The position numbers and the translations under genes were made by a program. The notes beneath the pieces were generated by a model. That model made no database searches and was not told the DNA's origin. It saw only the letters and a program-made list of their open reading frames with translations. A stretch of 45,315 nt of DNA from Gaiellasilicea sp035525905 (lineage in GTDB: Bacteria > Actinomycetota > Thermoleophilia > Gaiellales > Gaiellaceae), in contig DATLDK010000104.1 of NCBI GenBank assembly GCA_035525905.1, forward strand, positions 1 through 45,315, written 5' to 3'. Below are positions 23,572-31,702 of the stretch, piece by piece. Position 1 is the stretch's first letter, and every line of letters begins with the position of its first letter.

Positions 23572-24869
23572 CCCAGATCTCGTCCGAAGCCGCCCGGGGG
23601 CTCGCCGCGCGCGCCAGTGCGGTGATTCCCGGAGGCGTCAACAGCGGCCAGCGCCGTGTTCCGGGGCTCGAGGACCTCGTGGTGACGGCCACGAGCGGCT
23701 CGACGTTCACGGATGCCGAGGGCCGCGTCTTCACCGACTACCACTCGGCCTTTGGCCCGCCGCTCCTCGGACACAACGATCCCGACGTCGACGCCGCGGT
23801 CGTCAACGCGTCGAGCCTGATGGGCGTCGGAGTCACGCCGGTCGAGATCGAACTCGCCGAGCGGCTCGTCGATGCGGTTCCCTCGCTCGAGAAAGTGCTC
23901 CTGACCGCGACCGGCAGCGAGGCGACCTTTCACGCGCTGCGGCTCGCTCGCACGGTCACCGGGCGCCGCCATGTGGTCAAGTTTCAGGGCTGCTACCACG
24001 GCTGGCACGACGCGGTTGCGCTGAACGTGATCTCGCCGGCCGACCGCGTCGGCGGCAAGGATCCGCTGTCGCAAGGGATCCTCCCCGAGGTTCTCGACGC
24101 GACGATCGTCTGCCGCTTCAACGATCTCGAGGACGTCGAGCGCGCGCTCACCGACCACGAGGTGGCGGCGATCATCCTCGAGCCGATCCCCCACAACATC
24201 GGCGCCGTCCTCCCGAAGCCCGGGTTCCTCGAGGGGCTGCGCGAGCTCGCCTCGAAGCACGGCACCGTGCTCGTCTTCGACGAGGTGATCACGGGCTTCC
24301 GCCACGGCCTCGGGGGCTACCAGGCGATCGCCGGCGTCACCCCCGACCTGACGACGCTCGGCAAGGCAATGGCCAACGGCTGGCCCGTGTCAGCGCTCGG
24401 CGGCAAGGCCGAGCTGATGGAGCTCTTCTCGACCACCCCGGGCCAGCCCGCCTTCTTCGCGGGCACCTTCAACGGGCATCCGGCGACCAGTGCGGCTGCA
24501 CTCGCGACGCTCGACAAGCTCCAGCGCGAGCCCGTGCACGAGCACGTCTTCCGGCTGGGTGAGCGCGCGCGCGAAGGGCTGCGCGACGTCTACGCGCGGC
24601 TCGGCGTGCCCGTGGTCGTCGCCGGCTTCGGTTCGGTCTTCGTCACCTACTTCCTCGACGGGCCGGTGGAGAGCTACGACGATCTGCTCCGGAACGACGT
24701 CGACCTGTTCGTCGGCTACCGGCGCGAGCTGATGAGCCACGGCATCTTCGAGCTGCCCCTGAACCTGAAGCGGAGCCACTTCTCCTACGCCCACACCGAC
24801 GAGGACGTCGACCGCCTGCTCGAGGCGACGGAGACCGCCGTCGCCGCTGCGCTGTCCGCCCGGGGTTGA
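23568..24869 (+). CDS. class III PLP aminotransferase, glutamate-1-semialdehyde aminomutase-like
   Basis: A 433-residue fold-type I PLP enzyme. Seen: IPGGVNSGQR at the N-terminus, TGSEATFHALRLAR, GCYHGWHD, LVFDEVITGFR (the Asp that binds the pyridine N) and the Schiff-base Lys266 in TLGKAMANGWP. These motifs belong to the GSA-aminomutase branch, but true HemL enzymes sit with haem genes. Here the enzyme is coupled to an enolase-superfamily gene and followed by a deacylase, so it more likely works as an omega- or beta-amino-acid aminotransferase or aminomutase in the pathway. It would supply or consume the amino group exposed by the deacylase (inference). Confidence 0.88.
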   Translation: MTQISSEAARGLAARASAVIPGGVNSGQRRVPGLEDLVVTATSGSTFTDAEGRVFTDYHSAFGPPLLGHNDPDVDAAVVNASSLMGVGVTPVEIELAERLVDAVPSLEKVLLTATGSEATFHALRLARTVTGRRHVVKFQGCYHGWHDAVALNVISPADRVGGKDPLSQGILPEVLDATIVCRFNDLEDVERALTDHEVAAIILEPIPHNIGAVLPKPGFLEGLRELASKHGTVLVFDEVITGFRHGLGGYQAIAGVTPDLTTLGKAMANGWPVSALGGKAELMELFSTTPGQPAFFAGTFNGHPATSAAALATLDKLQREPVHEHVFRLGERAREGLRDVYARLGVPVVVAGFGSVFVTYFLDGPVESYDDLLRNDVDLFVGYRRELMSHGIFELPLNLKRSHFSYAHTDEDVDRLLEATETAVAAALSARG

Positions 24870-24879
24870 TCGTCACAGC

Positions 24880-25899
24880 TTGAGCTCACCCGTCTCCTGC
24901 ACGATCGACCTCTCGGCTCCGGGCAAGCAGCTCGGCCGGCTCGCGCTCCCGAAGATCACGAATACCGGCGGCTGGGCGAGCACCTTCATTCCGATCGCCT
25001 CGATCGCCGACGGAGAGGGGCCGAGCGTGCTCGTCCTCGCCGGGAACCACGGCGACGAGTACGAGGGTCAGGTCGCGGCGCTGCGGCTGATCCAGGAGCT
25101 GGAGCCGAAGCAGGTCTCGGGCCGCGTCACGATCATCCCGGTGCTCTCCACGGCCGCGTCGAAGGCGAACACGCGGATGTGGCCGTCGGGCGTGAACTTC
25201 AACCGCTCGTTCCCAGGCTCGCCCGGGGGGCCGCCGAACGAGCAGCTCGCCGACTACCTCACCCGCTTCCTCTTTCCCCCGGCGGACGTCGTCATCGACA
25301 TGCATTCCGGCGGCCGCACCGCCTGGTTCGTGCCGTGCTCGCACATGCACGTCGTCGACGATCCCGAGCAGCGTCGGGCGATGCTCGCCGGCATGCAGGC
25401 GTGGAACTCCGACTACCACTTCCTCTACATCGACGTGAACGGCACCGGCCTCCTGCCCGTGGAGGCCGAGGAGCAGGGCAAGCTCGTGATCACGACCGAG
25501 CTCGGCGGCGGCGGCCGTGTGCCAGCCGCCGTGCACGAGCTCGCCTGGAGCGGGCTCACGAATGTGCTCCGCCACGTGGGCGTCCTCGAGGGCGAGGTGC
25601 AGACCCGGGCTTCGCTCGGCAAGCCCGACGCGGTCATCCTCGACGGCCGCGATCCCGCGAACTACGTGATCGCGCCGGAGGACGGCATCTTCGAGGGCCT
25701 GCTCGAGCCCCCTGCGCCAGTGCGCGCCGGGGATCCCGTGGCGAGGCTCTGGTTCCCGGACACACCCGGCCGGCCGCCCGAGCTACTTCGGGCGCCGCTC
25801 GACGGCGTGCTCGCGGTGATCCGCTCGATCCCGGCCACCGAGGCCGGGGACGGCGTCTTCACGACCGGCCAGCCGATCGATCCGGCAGAGCTCGCCTGA
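24880..25899 (+). CDS. succinylglutamate desuccinylase/aspartoacylase (AstE/AspA) family deacylase, copy 2
   Basis: A 339-residue paralogue of the protein at 21336-22346, clearly similar from end to end (shared SPVSCTIDL, WPSG-N-NRSFPGSP, HSGGRTA, TELGGGG). Zinc ligands are His57 and Glu60 (GNHGDEYEG) and His142 (DMHSGGRT). It starts at TTG 24880, 10 nt behind the aminotransferase. The two copies differ most in the insert before the second His and in the C-terminus, so they may act on different acyl groups or on different stereoisomers. Placed between the aminotransferase and an MFS transporter in the plus arm. Confidence 0.87.
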   Translation: MSSPVSCTIDLSAPGKQLGRLALPKITNTGGWASTFIPIASIADGEGPSVLVLAGNHGDEYEGQVAALRLIQELEPKQVSGRVTIIPVLSTAASKANTRMWPSGVNFNRSFPGSPGGPPNEQLADYLTRFLFPPADVVIDMHSGGRTAWFVPCSHMHVVDDPEQRRAMLAGMQAWNSDYHFLYIDVNGTGLLPVEAEEQGKLVITTELGGGGRVPAAVHELAWSGLTNVLRHVGVLEGEVQTRASLGKPDAVILDGRDPANYVIAPEDGIFEGLLEPPAPVRAGDPVARLWFPDTPGRPPELLRAPLDGVLAVIRSIPATEAGDGVFTTGQPIDPAELA

Positions 25900-25900
25900 C

Positions 25901-27166
25901 GTGAGGGTGCTTGCGTGGCTCGGCGGACGGACGTTCGCGAGCCTGCGCAACCACCGCAACTTCCGCCTCTACTTCTTCAGCCATGCCGTGTCGTTCTCGG
26001 GCACGTGGATGCAGCAGATCGCCGCCTACTGGCTGGTGCTCGAGCTGACCGGCTCGCCGGTCGCGGTCGGCTCGCTCGCGCTGGCGCAGGCGCTTCCGGT
26101 GACGATGTTCGGGCTCTTCGTCGGCTCCGTGATCGACCGTTTCGACGTGCGGCGGATCCTGCTCGTGACGGAGTCCATTCTGAGCCTGAACGCCGCGACG
26201 CTGGCGCTTCTCACCTTGACGGGCGCGGTTGAGCTCTGGCACGTGTACGTGATCGCGACCTTCCAGGGCCTCGTGCTCGTGCTCGACAACCCGTCGCGGC
26301 ACACGCTCGTGTTCAGGATCGTCGGCGAAGGCGACCTGCCGAACGCGGTCGCTCTCAGCTCCGCGCTCGGGACGATGGCGCGTATCGCCGGGCCGGGCCT
26401 CGGCGGCCTGGTGGTCGCTCTCGCGGGAACGGGCGAGGCATTCGCGGTCAACTCGCTGAGCTACCTCGCGGTGGTGCTCGCGCTGCTCGCGATGCGCGAT
26501 CTGCGTCCATACGTCCCACCGGCCGTGCAGACCGGGTTTCGCAAGAGCATCCGCGTCATGCTCTCCTTCGTCCGCCGGTCCCGGCGGGTCGCGATCGCCT
26601 TCTTCGCCGTGCTCGCGCTGAGCACCGTCTCGTTCAACTTCGACGTCCTGCTGCCGCTGGTGGCCAGGCGGACGCTGGCTGCCGACGCCGACGTATTCGG
26701 CCTGATCGCTGCGGTCTTCGGCGCCGGAGCCCTCTGCGGCGCGCTCTTCCTGGCGACGCTCGGCAAGGCCAGCATCCGCCTGCTGCTGGCGGGTGCGGGT
26801 GGGTTCGGCGTGATCGAGCTCGCGCTTGCGCCGCAGCGACAGCTCCTTGCCGTCTGCGGGCTGCTCTTCCTGACGGGCATCTTCTACATGCTCTGGGGCA
26901 CGAGCGCGCTCGCGTCGCTGCAGCTCGCAGCGCCTCAGCACCTGCGCGGCCAGGCCGCCAGCCTCTACTACTTCGCGTTCATGGGCGGCGCCCCGCTCGG
27001 CGGGCTGCTCGCCGGCTGGCTGACGGCGCAGGGCGGAACGAGGCTGGCCTTCGCGGTCGCCGGCACTTCCGCCATCCTCGTCGCCGTTGTCGGAACGACG
27101 GCTCTCTTCCGCCTCAAGCCCCGAGCTACCCGAATCGAAGGAGACTGGAATGCAGACCACGCATAG
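25901..27166 (+). CDS. MFS transporter (EntS/drug-exporter-like branch)
   Basis: A 421-residue protein with about 12 hydrophobic segments. The N-terminal FRLYFFSHAVSFSGTWMQQIAAYWLVLELTGS region, with the NFRLYFF and SGTWMQ pattern, is characteristic of the EntS/MFS_3 group. A central loop near residues 185-215 splits two six-helix halves. Such proteins usually export small molecules. In this operon it might export an end product, or import a substrate; direction cannot be read from sequence. GTG start 1 nt after the deacylase stop; its last 17 nt overlap the ceramidase-like gene. Confidence 0.85.
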   Translation: MRVLAWLGGRTFASLRNHRNFRLYFFSHAVSFSGTWMQQIAAYWLVLELTGSPVAVGSLALAQALPVTMFGLFVGSVIDRFDVRRILLVTESILSLNAATLALLTLTGAVELWHVYVIATFQGLVLVLDNPSRHTLVFRIVGEGDLPNAVALSSALGTMARIAGPGLGGLVVALAGTGEAFAVNSLSYLAVVLALLAMRDLRPYVPPAVQTGFRKSIRVMLSFVRRSRRVAIAFFAVLALSTVSFNFDVLLPLVARRTLAADADVFGLIAAVFGAGALCGALFLATLGKASIRLLLAGAGGFGVIELALAPQRQLLAVCGLLFLTGIFYMLWGTSALASLQLAAPQHLRGQAASLYYFAFMGGAPLGGLLAGWLTAQGGTRLAFAVAGTSAILVAVVGTTALFRLKPRATRIEGDWNADHA

Positions 27167-28532
27167 CTACACGCACTGCCGGTTCGGAGTCGCCACGCGC
27201 GACGTGACCCCGCCGGTGGGGATCTATGCGCGCTCCTGGGGCGCCGCCACACACGAGGTGGCGGAGGGAGTCCATCGGCCGTTTGCGGCCACCGCAGCAG
27301 TGTTCGCACCGCTCGGCGGCGACGAGCCGACGCTCGCCCTCGTCGCCGTCGATCTCGGCTGGTTCCAGTACCTGCCAGACGAGCGGAAGCTGCGCGCTTC
27401 CATCCTCGAGCGGACCGGGCTGGAGGACGAGGCGCTCCTGATTAATCTCTCCCACACCCACTCCGGCGCGAACGTGAACTCACAGCTCACCGACAAGCCC
27501 GGCAGTGACCTGATCGAGCCCTACATCGAGGAGCTGACCACGAGGCTCGCGGACGCGATCGTGGAGGCACGCGAGGCGCTCGCGCCGGCATGGGTCACGT
27601 ACGGCGCCGGCCGCTGCGCCCTCGCGACGAACAGGGACTTCTGGGACGAGGACGCGCAGCGGTTCGCGGCCGGCTACAACCCCGGCGCGCCTGCGGACGA
27701 CACGCTTCTCGTCGCGAAGGTCACCGGCGACGACGGCGAGCCGCGCGCGACGCTCTTCAACTACGCGTGCCATCCGACCACGCTTGCCTGGCAGAACCGC
27801 CTGCTCTCGCCCGACTACATCGGGGCGGCCCGCGAGGTGCTCGAGAACGCGTTCGGCGTCCCCTCGCTCTTCCTCCAGGGCGCCTCCGGCGAGCTCGCGC
27901 CCCGCGACGACTACGTCGGGGACACGGCCGTCGCCGACCGCAACGGCCGTCAGCTCGGCCATGCCGCTGCGGCTGCGATCGAGGCGCTGCCGCCGCCGGG
28001 GACGAAATTCGTCTACACGGGGATCGTCGGCTCCGGCGCCAACCTCGGCACCTGGGAATACCAGCCGTGCGAGGCCTGCCAGCTCGAGGCGAGCGAGCGG
28101 CTCGCCACGGGTGTGGGCCACGCGGACCTGCGCCGCAAGGAGACGCTCGGCGTCGTCGCGAGCGCCTCCGACGCCACTCCCGACTCGGTCCAGGAGCAGG
28201 AGAAGGCGCTGCGCCGCCGCTTTCTCAGCGAGGCTCTCGGCGACGACCCGGTCTACTCGATGCCGGTCTGGGCGTGGCGGCTCGGAGAGGCTCTCCTCGT
28301 CGCAATCGGCAACGAGCCGTACTCGATCTTCCAGACCGAGCTGCGGCGGCGCTTCGCCGGCACGCCGCTCTTCGTCCTCGGCGTCACGAATCGGACCCTC
28401 GGCTACCTGTCGCCGGAGGAGACCTACGGCACGGGCCTCTACCAGGAGCAGCAGTCCCCGTTCGCGCCCGGCTGCCTCGAGCAGACGATCGAGGTTGCAG
28501 CGAGCGCGCTCGAGGAGCTGCGCGGCAGCTGA
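27150..28532 (+). CDS. neutral/alkaline ceramidase-like hydrolase (second paralogue)
   Basis: A 460-residue homologue of the protein at 19972-21339. It shares the FGVATRDVTPP start, the predicted zinc histidines in NLSHTHSGANV (His102/His104) and NYACHPTTLAW (His208), and FLQGASGELAPRD followed by LGVTNRTLGYLSPEETYG. No signal peptide. It starts at ATG 27150 with AAGGAG 7 nt upstream, one of the better RBSs here; the open frame extends to 27087 inside the MFS gene. Family membership is recognisable but the reaction is not; N-acyl or sugar-acid amide hydrolysis is possible. Last coupled gene of the plus arm. Confidence 0.82.
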   Translation: MQTTHSYTHCRFGVATRDVTPPVGIYARSWGAATHEVAEGVHRPFAATAAVFAPLGGDEPTLALVAVDLGWFQYLPDERKLRASILERTGLEDEALLINLSHTHSGANVNSQLTDKPGSDLIEPYIEELTTRLADAIVEAREALAPAWVTYGAGRCALATNRDFWDEDAQRFAAGYNPGAPADDTLLVAKVTGDDGEPRATLFNYACHPTTLAWQNRLLSPDYIGAAREVLENAFGVPSLFLQGASGELAPRDDYVGDTAVADRNGRQLGHAAAAAIEALPPPGTKFVYTGIVGSGANLGTWEYQPCEACQLEASERLATGVGHADLRRKETLGVVASASDATPDSVQEQEKALRRRFLSEALGDDPVYSMPVWAWRLGEALLVAIGNEPYSIFQTELRRRFAGTPLFVLGVTNRTLGYLSPEETYGTGLYQEQQSPFAPGCLEQTIEVAASALEELRGS

Positions 28533-28539
28533 TCGCGCC

Positions 28540-29184
28540 ATGAGGCTCGAAGACGCAACGGCCGCGGGCGCATTCGAGCCCGACCTGAGCCACTGGGAGG
28601 CGTGGCGCCCCGAGCAGGTCGCTGCTCTGCTCGCCGGAGTCCAAGCGCCATGGTGCGTCGTCGCCGGCTGGGCGATCGAGCTCTTTCTCGGCGAGCAGCG
28701 GAGAGAGCACGAGGACCTCGAGATCGCGGTGCCGCGCGATCGGTTCTCCGAGATTGCCGAGAGGCTCGCCGGGTTCGAGCTCTTCATCCCGGATAGCGAC
28801 CTCACGGATCCGGGGCTCGTGTGGCCGTTCGCGCAGGCGCCGAAGGAGCTCGACGCGAACCACCAGACGTGGGTTCGGGAGCCCGGCTCGCTGCTCTGGC
28901 GGCTCGACGTCTTCCGCGAGCCCTCCGACGGCGACACGTGGATCTTCCGCCGCGATGAGCGGATCAGGCTGCCCTACAAGGATGCGATCGAGCACACCGA
29001 CGACGGGATCCCGTACGCCCGGCCCGAGATCGTCCTGCTCTTCAAGGCGAAGCCCTCGCTGCGGCCGAAGGACGAGGCAGACCTTGCGGCGGTGTTGCCG
29101 AGTCTCGGGCGAGCCCGCCGCAGGTGGCTGGTCGAGGCACTCGCCCTTGTCCACCCCGGACACCCTTGGCTGGAGCGGATCTGA
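28540..29184 (+). CDS. nucleotidyltransferase-like protein (aminoglycoside 2''-adenylyltransferase-like fold)
   Basis: A 214-residue protein. The segment VVAGWAIELFLGEQRREHEDLEIAV (about residues 39-63) resembles the G[GW]-x-D/E core of the aminoglycoside adenylyltransferase-like nucleotidyltransferases often found in actinobacteria. The second strand carries DVFREP and the end has FKAKPSLRPKDEADL, also typical. Whether it modifies a drug, a sugar or nothing is unknown; the second metal-binding acid is not obvious. It starts 7 nt after the ceramidase-like gene, so it is cotranscribed, but it has no evident link to the pathway. The frame chosen here starts at ATG 28540; the longer open frame upstream is antisense or out-of-frame shadow. 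Confidence 0.7.
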   Translation: MRLEDATAAGAFEPDLSHWEAWRPEQVAALLAGVQAPWCVVAGWAIELFLGEQRREHEDLEIAVPRDRFSEIAERLAGFELFIPDSDLTDPGLVWPFAQAPKELDANHQTWVREPGSLLWRLDVFREPSDGDTWIFRRDERIRLPYKDAIEHTDDGIPYARPEIVLLFKAKPSLRPKDEADLAAVLPSLGRARRRWLVEALALVHPGHPWLERI

Positions 29185-29219
29185 CAGTGTCCTCGCGCTG
29201 CCGGCGGCCACAGCGCCCA

Positions 29220-29639
29220 CTAGCTCTGCTCGGGAGTGTGGCAGACCGCCTCCAGCTTGAACCCATGGGGGTCGAGCCAGTAGGTCGCAAAGCAGTGCTC
29301 CCCGTACTGAGGGAACTCTTGTGGCTCGTCCAGGATGATCGACTCTCGCGCACTTGCCCACTGGTGCGCTTCCCGGACGACGTCTCTGCTCGCGACCAGG
29401 AATGCGAGGTGGTGGAGGCCCGTCTGGCCGCGCGAGTAGGTTCCCGGTTCCTCGGCTTGGTAGAAGAACAGCTGGGAGCCCAGGGCACCGTCAGGCGCGT
29501 AGTTGAGTGGTCCTTCAGGCCCTGTCTCGAACCACTCGCGCAGCCCGAGCACGGACATGAGATCGTCGTAGTACTGCCTGGCCGCGACGAGATCCGGAAC
29601 GCCGATCCCGATGTGGTCGATGAATCCGGTTCGGGGCAA
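29220..29639 (-). CDS. VOC (glyoxalase/dioxygenase) family protein
   Basis: A 139-residue two-module beta-alpha-beta-beta-beta protein. Metal-type ligands are seen at DHIGIGVPD (His9), GLHHLAFLV (His in the second module) and a terminal Glu in GFKLEAV. The family includes glyoxalase I, extradiol dioxygenases and methylmalonyl-CoA epimerase; the activity here is unknown. TTG start with GAGG 6 nt upstream. About 105 bp separate it from the enolase-superfamily gene upstream on the same strand, and I see nothing else in that gap. It faces the nucleotidyltransferase gene across 35 bp. Confidence 0.82.
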   Translation of the reverse strand: MPRTGFIDHIGIGVPDLVAARQYYDDLMSVLGLREWFETGPEGPLNYAPDGALGSQLFFYQAEEPGTYSRGQTGLHHLAFLVASRDVVREAHQWASARESIILDEPQEFPQYGEHCFATYWLDPHGFKLEAVCHTPEQS

Positions 29640-29744
29640 GCGGCACCTCGCGGTCGGGGAGGACGAGATCGTAGGCCACGCGCAGACTCATCCGGGCTTG
29701 CTTACGGTCGAAGAAGGCGTGGGTTCGTCGTTGCGGGCGGCTGA

Positions 29745-30896
29745 CTAATAGTCGCCGACGCCGCCGTCCGGCCAGTAGCGCTGCGGCAGGCGCGCGTCGC
29801 GCGACGGGCGCTTCCGCGCCTCTGCCTCGTCGAGCTCGAGACCAAGCCCGGGACTCGAGGACGGCGTCACGTAGCCCGCCTCCGCGCGGGGCGCGTTCGG
29901 GAAGAGCTCGTACAGCGGCTCGAGCTCCATCCACTCCTGGATGCCGAAGTTCGGCACGGCCAGGTCCACGTGCAGGCAGGCCACGCCGTTGACCGGTGAG
30001 CTGGCGTGGTGGAGGGCCGAGCGCTGCCCGTGCGCCTCCCCAGCGGCGAGGATCTTCTTCGCTTCTGTGATGCCGCCGGCGTGGACCATGTCGATCCGGA
30101 GGTAATCGACGAGCTCGTTCTCGATCAGCGGCTGGAACTCCCACTTGTGCGCGAGCTGCTCCCCGGTCGCGATCGGGAGGTTCACCTTGTCGCGGACGAG
30201 GCGCAGCGACTGGGGGTTGAGCGGGCGGATCGGATCCTCGTAGAAGTACAGGCGATGCGGCTCGAGTGCGTGTCCGAGATAGGCCGACTCCGCCGGGCTG
30301 AACATCGTGTGCGCGTCCAGGATGAGGTCGACGTCGTCTCCGAGGGTCGCGCGCAGCGCCGACGTCGCCTCGATGGTCGCGACGATCGACGCCTGCGGGT
30401 CCCAGTGCGCGAGCGAGTGGTCGTCGAACGCGGCCAGGGGGCCGAACCGGAGTGCGGTAAAGCCCTGCTCGCGCCAGTGGAGTGCGTCCTCGATCAATGC
30501 CTCGACCGTCTCTCCCGTCAGGTGGCGATAGACGCGCACGCGATCGCGGGTCGGGCCGCCGAGCAGGTCGTAGACCGGGACGCCGAGTCGCTTCCCCTTG
30601 AGATCCCACAGCGCGATGTCGATCCCGGCGACCGCGCTCATGATCACCTGACCGGTCGACCAGAAGGTGCCGCGGACGAACTCGCTCCACCAGTGCTCGA
30701 TCTTGCCCGGATCCTGCCCGACGAGCTGCTCGCCGAAGTGGTCGAGGATCCCGAGCACGCCGCGTCCGCGACCGGCGAGGCTCGCCTCGCCGATCCCCGT
30801 CAGCCCCTCGTCGGTGCGGACGAGGACGATGATCACTGCGTAGTCGTATCCCGGCCCGACGCTCACGGGTAGGGTCTCGATCTCGGTGATCCGCAT
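29745..30896 (-). CDS. mandelate racemase/muconate lactonizing enzyme family protein (galactonate dehydratase-like)
   Basis: A 383-residue enolase-superfamily enzyme. Metal ligands: Asp194 (LDAHTM), Glu220 (YEDP, with ED replacing the usual EE) and Glu246 (TGEQ). The base dyad is Asp269 (RIDMVHAGG) with His296 or His297 (LHHASSPV). Asp-x-His (194/196) is again the sugar-acid dehydratase pattern. I use the ATG at 30896, which gives MRITEIE as in its relatives; a GTG one codon earlier is also possible. It is divergent from the metallophosphoesterase with 23 bp between. No copy of the bipartite operator is present here, so its control may differ from that of the other three. Confidence 0.89.
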   Translation of the reverse strand: MRITEIETLPVSVGPGYDYAVIIVLVRTDEGLTGIGEASLAGRGRGVLGILDHFGEQLVGQDPGKIEHWWSEFVRGTFWSTGQVIMSAVAGIDIALWDLKGKRLGVPVYDLLGGPTRDRVRVYRHLTGETVEALIEDALHWREQGFTALRFGPLAAFDDHSLAHWDPQASIVATIEATSALRATLGDDVDLILDAHTMFSPAESAYLGHALEPHRLYFYEDPIRPLNPQSLRLVRDKVNLPIATGEQLAHKWEFQPLIENELVDYLRIDMVHAGGITEAKKILAAGEAHGQRSALHHASSPVNGVACLHVDLAVPNFGIQEWMELEPLYELFPNAPRAEAGYVTPSSSPGLGLELDEAEARKRPSRDARLPQRYWPDGGVGDY

Positions 30897-30919
30897 CACC
30901 GCGAGCCTATTCCCTGGCC

Positions 30920-31702
30920 ATGCGCATCGGCGTCCTCAGCGATCTCCACTGCGAGCTGGAGCCGGCAGGCTCACGCTGGATCAACGTGTTCGAGCCCGAG
31001 CACCTCGACGAGCGGACGGACGCGGCCCTCGCGTGGTTCGCCGAGGTTCGCGTCGATCTGATCCTCGTGCTCGGCGACGTCGTCCAGTTCGCCAACCTGA
31101 GCGATCTCGAGCACATGTTCTCCCGTTTGGCCACAGCGAGCGCTCCGGTGGCGACCGTGGGGGGGAATCACGACCTGCGCCTGGGCGACGACTTCGCGCA
31201 CGCTGCTCGTGAGCATGGAATCCGCCTGCTCGATCAGGAGCCGCTCGACGCGGTCACCGGCGTGGGCGTCGCGCGGGGGCCGGCCCCGCCCCAGTACGTG
31301 GGTCGGCTCGGCAGCTGGCCGGGGGACGCTGACCTCGTGATCGTGGCGTCGCACTTCCCGCTTCTCTCCGAAGCAACCAAGGTGGCCGCCGCCGGACTGC
31401 CGTACGCGGGCGACCTCGTGAACCGCGGCGAGCTCGAGGGCCGGCTGCGCTCCGACGGGGGGCCGAAGCTCGTCCTCAGCGGGCACATCCACGCGCGCTG
31501 CTCGACCCACGAAGGTGCGCTGCTGCAGCTCACGGTGGGCGCGCTGATCGAGCCGCCCTTCGACGCCACACTCGTGGAGATCGACGGTACGGGCGTCCGG
31601 CGCACCGCTCGCCGCCTCGGCGAGCCCGCGTTGACCGATCCTGTCTTCGCTCCCGAGGACGAAAACTGGCTGTGGAGCGGCGATCGCTGGGCGCGGGCGT
31701 GA
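30920..31702 (+). CDS. metallophosphoesterase
   Basis: A 260-residue calcineurin-like phosphoesterase. All five motif blocks are in order: SDLHCE (Asp8, His10), GDVV (Asp in LVLGDVV), GGNHDL, VASHFP and SGHIHARCS. The family cleaves phosphomonoesters or diesters with a two-metal centre; the substrate is unknown. No signal peptide, so it is cytosolic. ATG start; the TGA overlaps the next gene start (GTGA), so it forms a two-gene unit with the amidohydrolase. It is divergent from an enolase-superfamily gene. Confidence 0.88.
   Translation: MRIGVLSDLHCELEPAGSRWINVFEPEHLDERTDAALAWFAEVRVDLILVLGDVVQFANLSDLEHMFSRLATASAPVATVGGNHDLRLGDDFAHAAREHGIRLLDQEPLDAVTGVGVARGPAPPQYVGRLGSWPGDADLVIVASHFPLLSEATKVAAAGLPYAGDLVNRGELEGRLRSDGGPKLVLSGHIHARCSTHEGALLQLTVGALIEPPFDATLVEIDGTGVRRTARRLGEPALTDPVFAPEDENWLWSGDRWARA

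Noticed and set aside
25859..27160. 433-codon minus-strand frame over the MFS gene
   Set aside because: Charged Glu/Arg/His shadow of a membrane protein gene; the plus strand has clear transmembrane helices and MFS motifs.
29185..29219. Hairpin GCGCTG...CAGCGC as a terminator between the nucleotidyltransferase and VOC genes
   Set aside because: Only 6 bp with a 10-nt loop and no T-tract; too weak in this GC-rich sequence.
29640..29744. A small minus-strand ORF (MSLRVAYD start) upstream of the VOC gene
   Set aside because: It runs out of frame into the VOC gene as an Arg-rich shadow and has no SD; the gap appears empty.
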